From Batkoa obscura (Eukaryota > Entomophthoromycota > Entomophthoromycetes > Entomophthorales > Batkoaceae), in contig JASVEC010000104.1 of NCBI GenBank assembly GCA_030770535.1, positions 1-57,015 of the forward strand: a DNA stretch of 57,015 bases. The letters run 5' to 3'. Positions 22,216-34,127 of this stretch are shown piece after piece (position 1 is the first letter of the stretch; every line of letters begins with the position of its first letter). The notes under the pieces were generated by a model. That model searched no databases. It worked only from the letters and a program-made list of their open reading frames with translations, and was not told the DNA's origin. The translations under genes were made by a program, and so were the position numbers.

Positions 22216-23049
22216 ATGTTATCTGTGGACCAACTTTTAAATCATGTATCTAGTAATAGTTTTTATAAGAAGCTTAGTTAATAATCAACTAACTGAAGTT
22301 TAGGTTATATAAATTACATCCTTATAGGATTTGGCATAATCTTAGTAGCCTTTGGTATTGCGTTTTTAGTAGTCAATCGTCGTCTCATTAAGTTCCTTTA
22401 CTTTGTATCTGGTGTTCAAATCTTTGGTAATTACTATAAGTTAATACTATAAACATCGAATTAATATCTTTCATTAACAATAGCAAGTTTGTCCTTTTTA
22501 ATTGGTTCAACTATAATATACTCCAGCAACATCAAAGACCCCAATAATTATACTCCACTTTATATACTATTTGGTACATCTGCAGGTTTAGGATTAGTTG
22601 GTGGTATTTTGGGTGCTTACTTTACAAGGTTTGGCTCAGTTTTAGTAGGTTTAGCAGGTGGTTTAAATCTATGGCAACTAGTAGCCGGATTTATTAAGAA
22701 CCCTACGCTTAACTTAGTATTTTCAATTTTATTAGCTATTGTAGGTGGTATCTTATGTGGCTTCTTCAAAAACCCAATTGAAGTTGTACTTGCTGCATTT
22801 ACAGGATCTCATTTGTTTACTAAAGGGCTCTTTCTTATCACCCAAGGTGCTATGGTATTATCCGCTTTACCTAACCCTAAATTAGTCAAGTATTTGTATT
22901 TTGCTATGATCGGAGAGGTTTGCTTAAAAGCTTTGGTATTTATTATCAATGCTGCTATCCATCTTATGAGATACTTTAGTGAAAATGGAGAAGCTGTAGA
23001 TCAAGAAACACCCGAAAGTCAACCAATGTTAGAGCGTGATCAGGAGTGA
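22216..23049 (+). CDS. seven-pass TM7S3/TM198-like (DUF4203) protein, 3 exons
   Basis: Exons 22216-22252 (37 nt), 22304-22426 (123 nt) and 22484-23049 join to 241 residues. Intron 1 (51 nt, GTAATA to TTTAG) has a CTAAC branch-like site 13 nt before its end; intron 2 (57 nt) runs GTAATT to CAATAG. Helices include YILIGFGIILVAFGIAFLVV, then the family signature RRLIKFLYFVSG, then Gly-rich helices (GLGLVGGILGAY, VLVGLAGGLNLW, IVGGILCGFFKNPIEVVLAA). The short acidic tail ends MLERDQE. It lacks the Pro-rich tail of the gene at 11078-12181 but has identical exon 1 and exon 2 lengths and phases. An ATG-less reading of exon 3 alone would start mid-helix, so the spliced model is preferred. Expected in a cell membrane; molecular role unknown. 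Confidence 0.82.
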
Positions 23050-23979
23050 TTGCTCATTTAGTAGCTAGCAATTTAACGGGGTTTGTTTTCATTTTTATGT
23101 ATTTTTGAAAATAAAATATTTTAAACTACCAAAATCAGTAATCTAATGTGACAAAACGCTTTAAAGAAATATTTTGAAATCCACTCTTGTTTCAGTATCT
23201 TTTGCATATTCCAAACAGCCTAAGATATAAAAAATATTAGGTTTTCTCGTATATCCTACCACGAAAAACAAAAGATTGCGTAGAATCTATTCTTGAAGGT
23301 ACCAATACTACAACAATAAAGGTCATTTTTTGCAATGTTGTCACTGTTTCCCAAAAAAAATCCCAATCGAAAAAGTTACTAATAAGATTGATTTTATACT
23401 ACAAAAAATTGGGATTAGCTAAAAACTATCTCCTTATCAAAAAGCTTAGAAGTTTGAATTAGTTTTAGCCAAAACTACTACTTTTTTAGAGTTAGATTTT
23501 TGCAGCAAATATATGGGAAAATCTAATATAGACAAATTCTTAAAACATGAGTATTTGGAATTTAGATTATTAAGAAATTGAAATACTCATTTATTTAATA
23601 TCGACAATGTTGTAAAAGATATATAAAGAAATAACACTCAACATTAAATTAAAATACCCAACTTTATTATCAACTAAAAAGTATTGATTAGATCCTTTAA
23701 TAAAATTAATACTTTAGCAGTAAAGAGTAGTTAGAAATCATTTGTTTAAAAAACGAGGTAAAAAAGATGTAATTTTTTAACCAACTTTAAAAAAATACAA
23801 GTATGAAGTCTAATAAAATTGTAATTCTACTTTAAATAGATTAGGTAAAACTCTATGATGAAATAAAATAACGTTTCTGTTTTGCCTCATGGGCAACTAA
23901 TGTAATTGATTGATTATGATATGTAAATATATATATAGTCTGGAAAATAAAACAATACTAAAATCAAATTCACTATTTA
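23050..23979. other. AT-rich intergenic stretch
   Basis: Contains one small inverted repeat, AATCCCAAT (23359-23367) facing ATTGGGATT (23408-23416), which may be an old deleted MITE. Nothing else recognised. Confidence 0.5.
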
Positions 23980-24597
23980 ATGCTTTTCAATTTTATCATC
24001 ATCTTATTCTTATATAATCATCTATCAATATTATGCCTCAATATTCAAGGTCCACTGTTAAATAGTCAAAAAGGTAAAGTACATAGTAAATTAAAGTTAA
24101 AGCATAATACTAATTAAAGCATAGATATATTATCTTCTAATGCACCAAATAGCTATAGTTTTGATTCAACAAATGATAGCTATGATAGTGATCTTGAATG
24201 TGAACTAGCACACTTACCTACTAAGTATCCATTTTCCATTGAAATGAACAAATACGCTTCACATATACCAAAAGGTCAATGTACCGAATGGGCGGATGGT
24301 AGATACTATCAACTTACCGGCAATCATGCTTTGTTTAATGGTGATGCCTATAAGTGGAATGAATTGGCAAGCAATAATCAAGATTGGAAAGTGAGCAAAA
24401 TTCCTAAGGTACCATCCATAATGGTAACTGAAAAATATACGAACGGAGCAGGGGAATTCGGCCATGTCTCTATAGTGGAATCTATTATTGATCAAAATAC
24501 AGTGTGTACCTCAAATTGGAATTTTCCTCAAAGAGGCAAACTTACGCTTAAAAAAGTTAGGATTATTCCTTCTACTTCGTTCATTTATCATAGATAG
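23980..24597 (+). CDS. secreted CHAP-domain protein (peptidoglycan hydrolase-like), 2 exons
   Basis: Exon 1 (23980-24073) encodes a signal peptide, MLFNFIIILFLYNHLSILC. A 51-nt intron (GTAAAG, TACTAAT branch-like site, GCATAG) leads to exon 2 (24125-24597), for 188 residues in all. After an acidic Ser/Asp/Asn linker the mature part holds a CHAP core: GQCTEWADGRYYQLTG with the nucleophilic Cys, then W and A positions, and GHVSIVESI with the catalytic His about 80 residues later. SNWN follows, where the family usually has E-x-N. CHAP enzymes are cysteine amidases/endopeptidases that cut bacterial cell-wall peptides, so the likely role is bacteriolysis or competition outside the cell. The domain is chiefly bacterial and phage-borne; with its own signal exon and a spliceosomal intron this copy looks like a domesticated transfer. 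The three key residues are present. Confidence 0.75.
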
Positions 24598-25090
24598 ATT
24601 GTGTTTTATATTAGTTGAATGTTTATTTTTAATTAAAGTTGTTTTAGATAACAAAATGTTAAATCCTGATTTTAATTTAATTGTATTAAAAAATGAATAT
24701 TTCGGTTAGTATTATTAATAAGTATTAGTCTATTCTTAGTTTAAATCTATTACTACTGAATTTATAAAAGGGTTGGTCTAAAATCTCCCTCCCTATATAA
24801 TCTTAATTATTTCTGCTTTAATAGCCTACTCTGGTTATATTATTAACTCGGTTAAATAATTATCCTTACTAAAATCAAACAGATCATAATTGAACAAATA
24901 AAAAAATTGCCACAAAATATATCATCCCCATAGAGTCATACCTCTCTTTGATACTCGAATAAAACTTTACGCAGCCTTTAACTGCGTATAACATTGCTTG
25001 ATTTAGATCAAAATATTAATGGTTTACATAGCTTTAATAGGAATAGATATCAAGTATGCACTTCATGTAGAAGTGATCAAACTAATAGAA
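24598..25090. other. short intergenic region between convergent genes
   Basis: Contains the inverted repeat at 24968-24988. Otherwise AT-rich. Confidence 0.5.
24968..24988. repeat. hairpin-forming inverted repeat
   Basis: TACGCAG and CTGCGTA form a 7-bp perfect stem around a 7-nt loop, about 100 bp beyond the stop of the ALY/REF gene. It could fold in that mRNA's 3' region. Confidence 0.5.
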
Positions 25091-25678
25091 TTAGTTTTCT
25101 TTTGTTTCAGTAGAAGGCTTAGTAAAGAATGAGTCTAACTCTTGATCAAGCTCTTCTTTGGTTTTTTTAGGACGAGATTCATTGTTACGGCGACCTTTGG
25201 TGCGGCGTTGGTTACCACCCCTTCTATTACCGTTACCTCTCTTATCATTGAATTCACGAGTTGGCCCAACACGAGATGAAATTGGAGCCTTTGCATCTGA
25301 TGGGGTGTATGGGAGAGCCAATTTCATTGAACGGCCATCAAGAGTGACACCATGGTATTTTTTAACAGCAGTGACGGCGTCAATAGAGCGAACAAATATA
25401 ACCTCACCGGTACCTTGAGACTTTCCATTGGAGTCAAAGTTGATGTTGGCAGAACGAATACGACCAATTTGACCAAATAATTCTTTGATATCTTCTACGG
25501 TTACATTGTAATGAAGATTAGATATCAAAATCTTGTGGACATCTTTAAGATCGTTAAGCTCCTTATTTTGTGGAGCTCTACCCCTTCTGTCATTGCCATT
25601 CTTGCGTCTAGCGCCACCATTAAAGGTTTTTGAGCTCTTAATAACATCATCTAATGAAAGATCTAATTGAGACGTCAT
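25091..25678 (-). CDS. YRA1: ALY/REF (Yra1) mRNA export adaptor
   Basis: 195 residues, single exon. The N-terminus has the UAP56/Sub2-binding motif LDLSLDDVIKSSK (residues 5-17), then an Arg/Gly linker (GGARRKNGNDRRGRAPQ). One RRM spans about residues 48-120: RNP2-like ILISNLHY at the start, RNP1-like GTGEVIFV near residue 92, and GVTLDGRSMKLAL at the end. A second RGG/basic region (NRRGGNQRRTKGRR) and a C-terminal conserved helix, TKEELDQELDSFF, complete the REF architecture N-UBM/RGG/RRM/RGG/C-UBM. The protein joins the TREX complex in the nucleus, binds mRNA co-transcriptionally and hands it to the export receptor. The yeast gene carries an unusual autoregulatory intron; none is visible here. 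GC and codon use are higher than in neighbouring DNA, as expected for a highly expressed gene. Confidence 0.93.
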   Translation of the reverse strand: MTSQLDLSLDDVIKSSKTFNGGARRKNGNDRRGRAPQNKELNDLKDVHKILISNLHYNVTVEDIKELFGQIGRIRSANINFDSNGKSQGTGEVIFVRSIDAVTAVKKYHGVTLDGRSMKLALPYTPSDAKAPISSRVGPTREFNDKRGNGNRRGGNQRRTKGRRNNESRPKKTKEELDQELDSFFTKPSTETKEN

Positions 25679-25900
25679 GGTAAAGGCTATTAAAGAAAAT
25701 TAAGAGAGAATTAAAAGTTAATAATGCTTAGTATGGGGTTTTTATCCTCTTTATACTTTCTTAAGTTTGAAAGAGCCAATCAAAATCGCTTATTTTTAAC
25801 GATTTTTATGACTGCTTGATCTAATTGGATTGATTTAGCTTTCAGGAATAAAATTAGTCTTAGCATTGCTTGGTCAATAACAATCTATCCTTATGTTTTA

Positions 25901-26003
25901 TGTGGGATGTTTTTTCAACTTAATAATTTGTTTATTACCTATCCAGCTTTAAATCTGAAAAATTATATTAGGATTCTTATGCAAAAAAACATTTTAATTT
26001 ATT
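25901..26003 (-). mobile_element. palindromic MITE, degenerate copy 7
   Basis: Strongly diverged: GTGGGATGTTTTTTCAACTT start, AAATTATATTAGGATTCTTATG in mid-right, and an ACATTTTAAT end can be lined up with the reverse consensus. The inner stem is lost. It lies 17 bp before copy 8. Confidence 0.45.
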
Positions 26004-26020
26004 CTAAAATGCCTATTAAT

Positions 26021-26116
26021 TGGGGTATTCTTTTGACTTCATTTTTTCCATCTTTTAAGCACTATTTGAGTGAAAAGATTGTTAGTAAAATCCTTAAATA
26101 CAAAAATACATTCCCA
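26021..26116 (-). mobile_element. palindromic MITE copy 8
   Basis: 96 bp: TGGGGTATTCTTTTGACTTC start, TTTTAAGCACTATTTGAG core, AATACATTCCCA end. AT flanks both sides. Confidence 0.8.
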
Positions 26117-26817
26117 ATTTTTAAAGTTTATAAAGCGTTATTTTAAGAACAACATAAAGATAACAAGAGATTCAACGTAATGTAGAATGAACTTTATAAT
26201 AGTATACACTGAAAGCATCTATGTCTTTATCCTTTTAAGTACACGCTTTTTTTGACTATTAAGTTGCTTTTATGAAAGCATTTGATTAATTGAAACTATC
26301 CACTCCTTGCAAATGAATTCTATCCAGCAGCAGTATATTTAATTATAGAAGAGCATGAGTAACAATTTTATACAAATTATATACTTTGTGGTATTTCCAA
26401 AATAGCCTCGGATACAAAACACCAAGGACTTAAAAATTTGTAATGATTTCTTTACTAGCTGTCAATTGTCAAATCCACTGTTAGATTGAACTTAGCTTAA
26501 AGATATTTACGTACTGAAAATAAAAAGAGGATGATCAAATGTTAAGATAGCTGATAGAGCTATCATCTTTAAATTTGAATAGTTCTAATATAAAAGGCTT
26601 TTGTTTAATACTTTTTCGCTTCAAGATTAAATGAATTACATTAAGATTAAGTGAATTTACATTATTGGCTTGACAGATGCAAATATTTAAATTTATCTGT
26701 AGAACCCATAGAATCAGCAAATAAGATAACTTCACATAAAAAAAATTGCAAAAAGCTTCAACCTATTAAATTTAGGTATAACAACGAATCAAATCAAACT
26801 AAAAATTCAAAAAAAAA

Positions 26818-26823
26818 ACGCGT
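26818..26823 (+). promoter_or_regulatory. MCB-like box (ACGCGT) of H3 gene 1
   Basis: ACGCGT within AACGCGTTTTGGC, 167 bp before the H3 ATG. ACGCGT is the binding site of MBF-type G1/S regulators in fungi. The second H3 gene has a related GC-rich box in its promoter. Confidence 0.5.
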
Positions 26824-26935
26824 TTTGGCAATTCAAATTGAAATTTCAATTTTACAAAAAACTAAAATTTCCAAATTAGGCAAAAGCTCAAGTTTAGCTT
26901 TAAGTTCAAATTCAAATTTTAAATTTTAAAAAAAG

Positions 26936-26942
26936 TATAAAA
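26936..26942 (+). promoter_or_regulatory. TATA box of H3 gene 1
   Basis: TATAAAA followed by GGCT, 48 bp upstream of the ATG. Confidence 0.6.
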
Positions 26943-26986
26943 GGCTAAAAGATTTAACTTAAATCAAAAAATTATTAACTATTTAA

Positions 26987-27400
<414 letters not shown>

Positions 27401-27453
27401 ACACTGAGCTATTTATAAGTCCTATAACATGTATCTTAATTTTATTAAATAGG

Positions 27454-27472
27454 TATTGGTGTATCACCAATA
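27454..27472 (+). terminator. hairpin and poly(A)-like signal after H3 copy 1
   Basis: TATTGGTG and CACCAATA form an 8-bp perfect stem with a 3-nt loop, 54 nt after the stop, followed at once by AATAAAAAT. The sequence is not that of the animal histone stem-loop. It may mark the 3' end of the mRNA; the second H3 gene has no copy of it. Confidence 0.4.
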
Positions 27473-27890
27473 AAAATATTAATCCTTTAATTGTCATTTA
27501 AATTTGATATGCTCATAAAACGTTTTTGTAAAGTTTAAATAAAACATTTTATAAACTATATCTTAGTTTAGAGCTCTGATTTTTTTAGTATTTAAGGATT
27601 ATATGTAATTTTAGAAAATAAGACAAACAAAACAGGCAGTTTACCTCAATATTAAAGTATAAATATTAAAATTTTTCATTTTAAGTATTGCTCTTATTTT
27701 CCAGGTTTATGCTTTTTTATACACAATAATAACCTCTAAAATACTTGACTGAAAACCTAGTTTCTCCATAGTGCAAACTTTATGGCGTTTTTATCATTTG
27801 CTATGAATTAATGCAAGGGAATTAGGAATTTGAAAAATCCATCCTATTTATAGTTTAGTATTAGCACAGCCCCATTAATTATCTTCAAAC

Positions 27891-27989
27891 TCCCACTGCC
27901 TTTAAAGAGCAGTATACCTCTATATCCTTCCTGTTTGTCTTTTTTCTATATTTTACTAAAGTTCCGATTGAAGATTACTGCTCTTTAAA
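27891..27989. repeat. interleaved inverted repeats
   Basis: TTTAAAGAGCAGTA (27901-27914) is perfectly complementary to TACTGCTCTTTAAA (27976-27989). ATCTTCAA, just before the left arm, is complementary to TTGAAGAT, just before the right arm, giving the order A-B-A'-B'. The spacer is 61 bp. Confidence 0.6.
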
Positions 27990-28453
27990 TAACAAATATT
28001 ACCAGCACATACAACATGTATTTTAAAGCATAAGTTTGAGAAAATGTTAAACCACTTTTTTATTTCTTATTTATGATAGCTGATATTGAACTAAACAAAA
28101 AAAGTTTTATCCTTTAGCTGATGCTTTACTGTGTCATTTATATTTTGATAAAATTATATTTTATTTTATTTATCTTTGGCAAATTTGAACTAAAATCATT
28201 TTAAAAATCACTTTCGCTTTTATTCACTTTTAAACTACATCAACAATATAGTAAATCCTTTGTTGTAACTGAATTCAAATAACTTAAAACATATATAGAA
28301 ACATAAAACAGAAAGTAGCCTCATCATAAACAATTTTTCAAAAAAAGAAATAATATTTTTAATCAGCCAAAACAAATAATAATGAAAAAAAGCCATGTTA
28401 ACATTTCTACTTGCAGTGTGCAAAAATGTCTTCAAGTGTAAAAAAGATGAATT

Positions 28454-31400
28454 TTAACTCGACTTAGGCACTCCCTTATTGAATGTAACGCAACGCTCCA
28501 TAAACTCAATGAGTTCTGCCTGATCTTTAATAAATGGTTGTTCTACGAGTGCATACACTGGATCTTCATAAAGATCTGTAAGTAAGCACCAGATGCCCCA
28601 TGGTACTGGGTTCTTTAATACTACACGGTCAATTAAGACTCTATAAAATAATAAGCAACTTGCTTACAGCATAATAGTTAATGTAATTACCTTATAATCT
28701 GTTCCTTAGCAAAGATGTTGGTAGCGGTGGAATATAGACCAAGGATCACCTGAGAAAAGTAACAGGTATGTAAGTTAGGATATCTTAGTTGACAGATCAA
28801 AGCATTCAAAAAGATAAAGCGACCTAAAAATAAACTCAATATCAAATAAGTTTAAAACATCAAACTTCTAGTATTACCTTGTGGATCAAAGTCAATTAAT
28901 AATTTCTGATAAATATCCATAGCAGACTGGCGTGGAGTAGAAGCATTTTTATCTGGGTTAGTTTGTAAGTCAGTAATACCGACAAAGAGAGCAAGGCAAT
29001 AGATAAGGGATTGATCATACTCTTGCATCTCTTCTGTTTTATATAATTTGGCTTTCAGATCGACTAAAAACTCAATCTGATCTCTATCCGTTATATGGTT
29101 GCGAATGAAATCGGCGATTCCCTTCTTTTCCAAAGGTGTGGTATAATCGGAAAATACAGGTGGTGCAACCAAATACTCGGGTTTAGGATTACTGCTATAG
29201 TATTTAAAGGAAGGTCTGGGATACTCAAAGTTAGCAGGGGTAGCAGCCGAAATCAAGGATGAAATCTGAGCACAAGAGATGGGAAGTTCAGATACCAATC
29301 CAAAATGATGTGAAACCATAAACTGTGGGTAATCATGCATGACAGAAATAGTTAAGCGAATAGCTCCAAGGTAGAAATCCCATCCAGTTTTTGAATGGGT
29401 TGGCACCATGATCGTAGATAAAAATCGGAAAAGATAACTGAATTGCACCTGAGCATGCTCCCAGCCTCGTTTGTTGTCTAGAGCCATAAGCTTGGGGAAG
29501 AATAGCTTGTGTGAGATTAGGCTTACCCAAGCATAAGCAAAGCCAGGCAATATTTCAGGTTGTAAGGGTGATAATGATTTATTAAATGCTAATATTAAAT
29601 TAGGTTGGATAGCAATAAGCTTGTCTTCTTGAGAATTGAGATGGTAAAGTATGCTTGAATAAAGTCTATAAAATGGTTTAGGATTGAAGCTTTTTTCTTT
29701 TTTATGATGAGCATGGACTAACATAAGAGCCAACACAGTCAAAGTATTGGTAAACAATCCAGTACGTGAAGCATGAGTTTCATTGTGTTGATCTTGAGCA
29801 TAAATAATGATAGTGATAATCATTTTAGCCATCGAATCAATATGGTGGTAAATTGGTTTACTCATATCGATTTCATCTTTAGAATTCTCAGCATATAGAT
29901 CAAATGAAATTTGTACTGAAGTTCTGATAAACATTGCCATCATCTGCTCATCTTGAAGGATACCATGTTGAGATAACTTAGAAACAAACTCATAATAATC
30001 CTTTTCATTAGGATTTGACAACATATAAACCCTTGTCCACTCATTATAATAAAAGTGGCAAGTGTTTTGTAATTCTTGTTCTCTCTTTTTACTGTCATAT
30101 TGATTCTTAATATCATCAAGGATGGCCATGATTTGTTCTGAAGTATGGTTCATTCGAGACAATTTAAGCAAACCTTCTCTGGTATGAGCGAAGCTATCCA
30201 AGTTGCCAACGCATGGTTCATCTAAAATACATCTACTAATCAATTTAAGACTGTAATCAACGATATCCCCTCTTCCTTGTTGTATTAATTTGCCCAAATA
30301 CTCATCAAGTTCGTCAAATTCAAGCAAGTCATTGATGATTAAAGACTTAGTAATCACAGGATTATATTTGTAAACATCTTCTGAGTAGATAAAGAAATGA
30401 TTAACTCTTCTGGTGACAATGTTTGAAAGAGGACATAAACGGGTTAAAAGATGGATATACACTTGTTGGGCTCCATTTGACTTGGCAGAATAAATACGCG
30501 TAATATATTTCTTAGCGATTTCATAAAGAAGCACATCCCTTCTGGCAATATGATTTAAAATCTCATCAATCGCATTGAATATCTTAAACATCATCGTTTG
30601 GTCAAGTGCATCTTTATCTTCTTGTAAGATATCTAATCGACGATCTAAACCATTGATAATATTTAATAAATTATCTAAGGCTCTTTCATCTGAAGCTTGT
30701 AGTCTAAGTTGGTCCTCACCATTACGTATATATTCCAAAGTTTCAGGTTGCAAATGATTGATAAATTCCTCTTTACTGACTTCATCAGGTATTTCAAACT
30801 TTAAGAGATTAAATCGTTGATATAACCTTAATTGAGCAGGTGTAACGCCAGTTGGTTTTAACTTCAAAATTTCTGGTGCCATTGGTGGTAATTGGTTACT
30901 AGCGTTGTAGTTGCCTACATCATAATATGACTGTCCTCTGGCTTCTCTCGTTTTCTTACGGTTACCGATGGCATCTTGTAAGTATTGGTCAATAAAACGT
31001 GGAGCATCTTTGAAGAGCCATTGTTTGGATGGCATACAAACCAACTCTTACATTATTCGTAACAACATCTTCAAGCTCTTTTGGAGCTTGAATTAATGGA
31101 AAGAGATTATTCTTTACTAATTGTTCTCTTAAGGCATCCATAAAACATTTGATAAATGACTCTTTATAATTGGCATGGATATATGCAACCACAGTGGAGC
31201 CACTCATTTGATGAGCAGCTTGACGAAGTTTTTCTTCATCAGGCTCCATGGCGAAGTCTTTGGTAATAAGCACTTTAGTAAATTGAAATACAATGGGCAA
31301 GGCATGTTCTTTGACTTCAAGGTAGGTTTTTGTGATGGCGACTTCAAGTGCAATAAATGCAGCCATGGTAAGGTTTTTATCCTGAGCGAACGAAGAATTG

Positions 31401-34127
31401 GGATCGATATAAACATGTTTATTTAAGTTTTTGATATCGAATAGTTCGCCATTGATCTTCATACCAACCGTTCTTGAAATTTCTTGATCTGCATAAAGCT
31501 CGATATTCATGAGGAGATTGGAGGGTTCAATGTCATTAGTCTTTAAATTAAATTTATTAAATAACATCTCAATCTCAAAATTTAAATTATTTTTGCTGCC
31601 TGGTATTTTTGACAATTCAAGTAAAAACTTTAAAATACCCATCAACCAAGGATTTGGTGGTAAGAATACATCTCCTTTGATTCCCTGTGCTAATACTTTA
31701 CATGTAAATGGAATAGCAACAATTAATCTCTTATCTAAATAGCCTTCAATTAAGGTGCCCTAAATATTATTAGTAACTGTATTAAAATGACACTATAATT
31801 TAACTTACCTTTAAATAAAGTTTATCGTGCAAAATAGGCTTATTTTTAGCTAAAGTGATGGCACCTAACCAACTACCCAATGTTTTTAACAAGGCTCTTT
31901 CATCTGCAGAATTGGCTGTGCCCTCAGATTTTAAAAGAATGTGAATGTTCTTATAGGTATCATCCAAAATCATGTTACTCAATTCCTGCTCAGCCACCAT
32001 ATCCAAAAATTGGAGGTAAACAGGATGATTATTGATCTCAGTACTGATTCTTCTTACAACGATATAATCACTGAAAAAGGAATAAGCAGAATTATTGATG
32101 ATCGATTTGAATTCTTTGACCTTATCTGCGATATTTGTACTCGATAAATTATTAATTAAGAATACCAATTTCTCTTGCAGTTCTTTGTTCAATTCAATGT
32201 CTCCTTGCTTTTGTTTGGAACTTAGTAAAGTATCAACCGAAGCGGCACTAAAAGAAGGTGCGCCCTTTTCTTGTGGACTATTGAAGCTGTTTTGGTTAAA
32301 AGTCAAATCGTTTAAGTGTTCATTATCTTCAGAATCATCATAATTTTGTGGTGGATTTACTCTACTCACATCTTCGGCTTGTGAACCTATGTTCTCCTGA
32401 TAAAATGTAGGAATAGTCTCAAGGAGATGAGGCTGCTTCTTGAAGAATTCATCTAATAAAGGTATCTTGTTAATACACCCTTTGATTTGTGACATAGCAA
32501 TCAACGAAAAGTTATTTAACTTTGATTTTTTAGGCTTGTTAAGACCATTAGCAATACACAACACAAGCATCTTATTATAACTATAAATTATAGCTTTTTG
32601 GGCTACTAATTGTCCTAATAAAAGTGCAGTAAGCCCAAGTTCCATATCAGGGTAAGCTGTTAATTGATAGTACTCTTCAATTAAAAGAGCAATTGAAGAG
32701 GCATAAAGAGCTAACTTTCTGGGCTCAGTAGAACTGCGATAATTAATCAAAATTTCTGCCAAATCAGAAGGACGAAATTGGCTTCTGTATAAGCGTTCAT
32801 ATAGGCTATTGACTTCTTTTTCAACATCACTAGGAAACTTAAGAAAGATATTATCTTGCTGAATAAAATCCAATAATAGTTGTTGGAAAGGGGAGTAATG
32901 ATCAGTTAAAACCTTAAGGCAGGCTTTGATATGGACCTCTTGTGTACGGGTGATCTTATTTTTTAAAAAAATCTGAAAAAAGACTGCGATTGTTTCATAT
33001 GTTAAATTATCTAAGTCGCCTAATTCTGCTTCAGGCACGAGTTTCTTGTGCACACGACGAATAAAATCCAATACTTTAACTAAAAAGACGTCATCAAACG
33101 CATCAAATTTATCCTCAATCCAGTGCTGGAAATTAATGTATCGCTTTTGATAAGCCAAAGCAATCAGAGGAAGTGTAAAATCGAAATCATTAGAGAAGTA
33201 AAGTGCACTTATTAAATCCAATTCTTTAAATATTCGTATGGTAGGAACAAGGTACTTATCATCTGAAATAGTACAATGATACATACCTTCAAAAAGAGCT
33301 GTACTATCTAAGATCCAATTCATGTACAAAGAAAAGGAACCATCAAGCGTGCCATCCAAAAACTGAGCATATAATTTGCTAAGAGTGTTTCTATGCCAAA
33401 TATTTTTAAATGGTAAAAAGATAATCAAGCCTAAAAAAATCAAATCAGGATCGGTTTTTAAACCTTCTTCAAAGAGAACAAAGGCAGGTGACTTATCAGA
33501 CTTATTAATGTTCATCAAACAAGTTTCAATGAGATGGACATTGATCCATGGACTAGAACTGAGTTGATTGGCCCTCTCCCTAATTCTTGGATCACTTAAG
33601 GAGGCTGGGTTAGGCAAAACACTATGTACAGACAAGGTAGCAATATTAATTAACTCTGTAGGTGCAGCTATGGCTTGAGACAAAAAGGAAAACTGAACTT
33701 CTTTGCACTTCCAAATCTCCCAAAACACCGTAATAGGATGAAACTCATTGGAGCGAGTAATATATTTATACGACATGATAGCTACTGTGATGGAATCAAG
33801 CGTTTCAAATACGATACCAGGCTTATCTAAGCTAAAAAAAGCTTTACGCCAGTCTAAAGGTTTAGCTAAGCGTGCAAAAAAGGTAGATAAGCTTTCAATG
33901 AACATGGGGATCATGGTTTTGGATATAAAGAATCCAGAATCTTGATCATTTTTACTATTGGTCCAGTTCACCAGAACTGAAAGAATCGCACCATACACTT
34001 CTTCAAGCGCCGTTTGCTCACTAAGCTGGATTTCATCTAAAAGACTTTGGATAGCACCAACAGATTCTAAGCAAGGTGGTCCTTTTTGAATAATGGCTTT
34101 TCGGATAACGTCAAAAGTGGTTGGCAT
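28454..34127 (-). CDS. NOT1: NOT1, scaffold subunit of the CCR4-NOT complex (4 introns/breaks)
   Basis: Exons 31809-34127, 28878-31759, 28691-28823 and 28454-28640, with introns of 49, 54 and 50 nt (donors GTAAGT, GTAATA, GTAATT; TAG acceptors), give about 1839 residues. Landmarks are the HEAT-type N-terminal region (LDWRKAFFSLDKPG onward, like the FKEVxxxLDxP block of CNOT1), the central MIF4G-like region (HVYIDPNSSFAQ, FMDALREQLVKN), the segment PEILKLKPTGVTPAQLRLYQ, and the C-terminal NOT1 domain (RYPNLHTCYFSQ, EQIIRVLIDRVVLKNPVPWG). NOT1 holds together deadenylases Caf1/Ccr4 and the NOT module, controlling mRNA decay and translation. The protein lacks roughly 300 N-terminal residues found in the human protein. 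The frame changes by +1 near 31012 without an acceptable intron, inside a conserved stretch; see the findings. Both sides are well conserved, so this is a live gene. Confidence 0.93.

Larger units (their letters stand above)
27401..28453. other. intergenic region between H3 and NOT1
   Basis: Holds the H3 3' hairpin (27454-27472) and an unusual interleaved pair of inverted repeats (27891-27989). No gene recognised. Confidence 0.5.

Noticed and set aside
22489-23049. Single-exon reading of the TM198-like gene
   Set aside because: It begins at a TTG in mid-helix; splicing two upstream exons restores the first helices and the family signature.
24244-24597. CHAP protein starting at the ATG at 24244
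   Set aside because: That start would omit the signal peptide; the upstream exon, intron signals and in-frame acidic linker favour the two-exon model.
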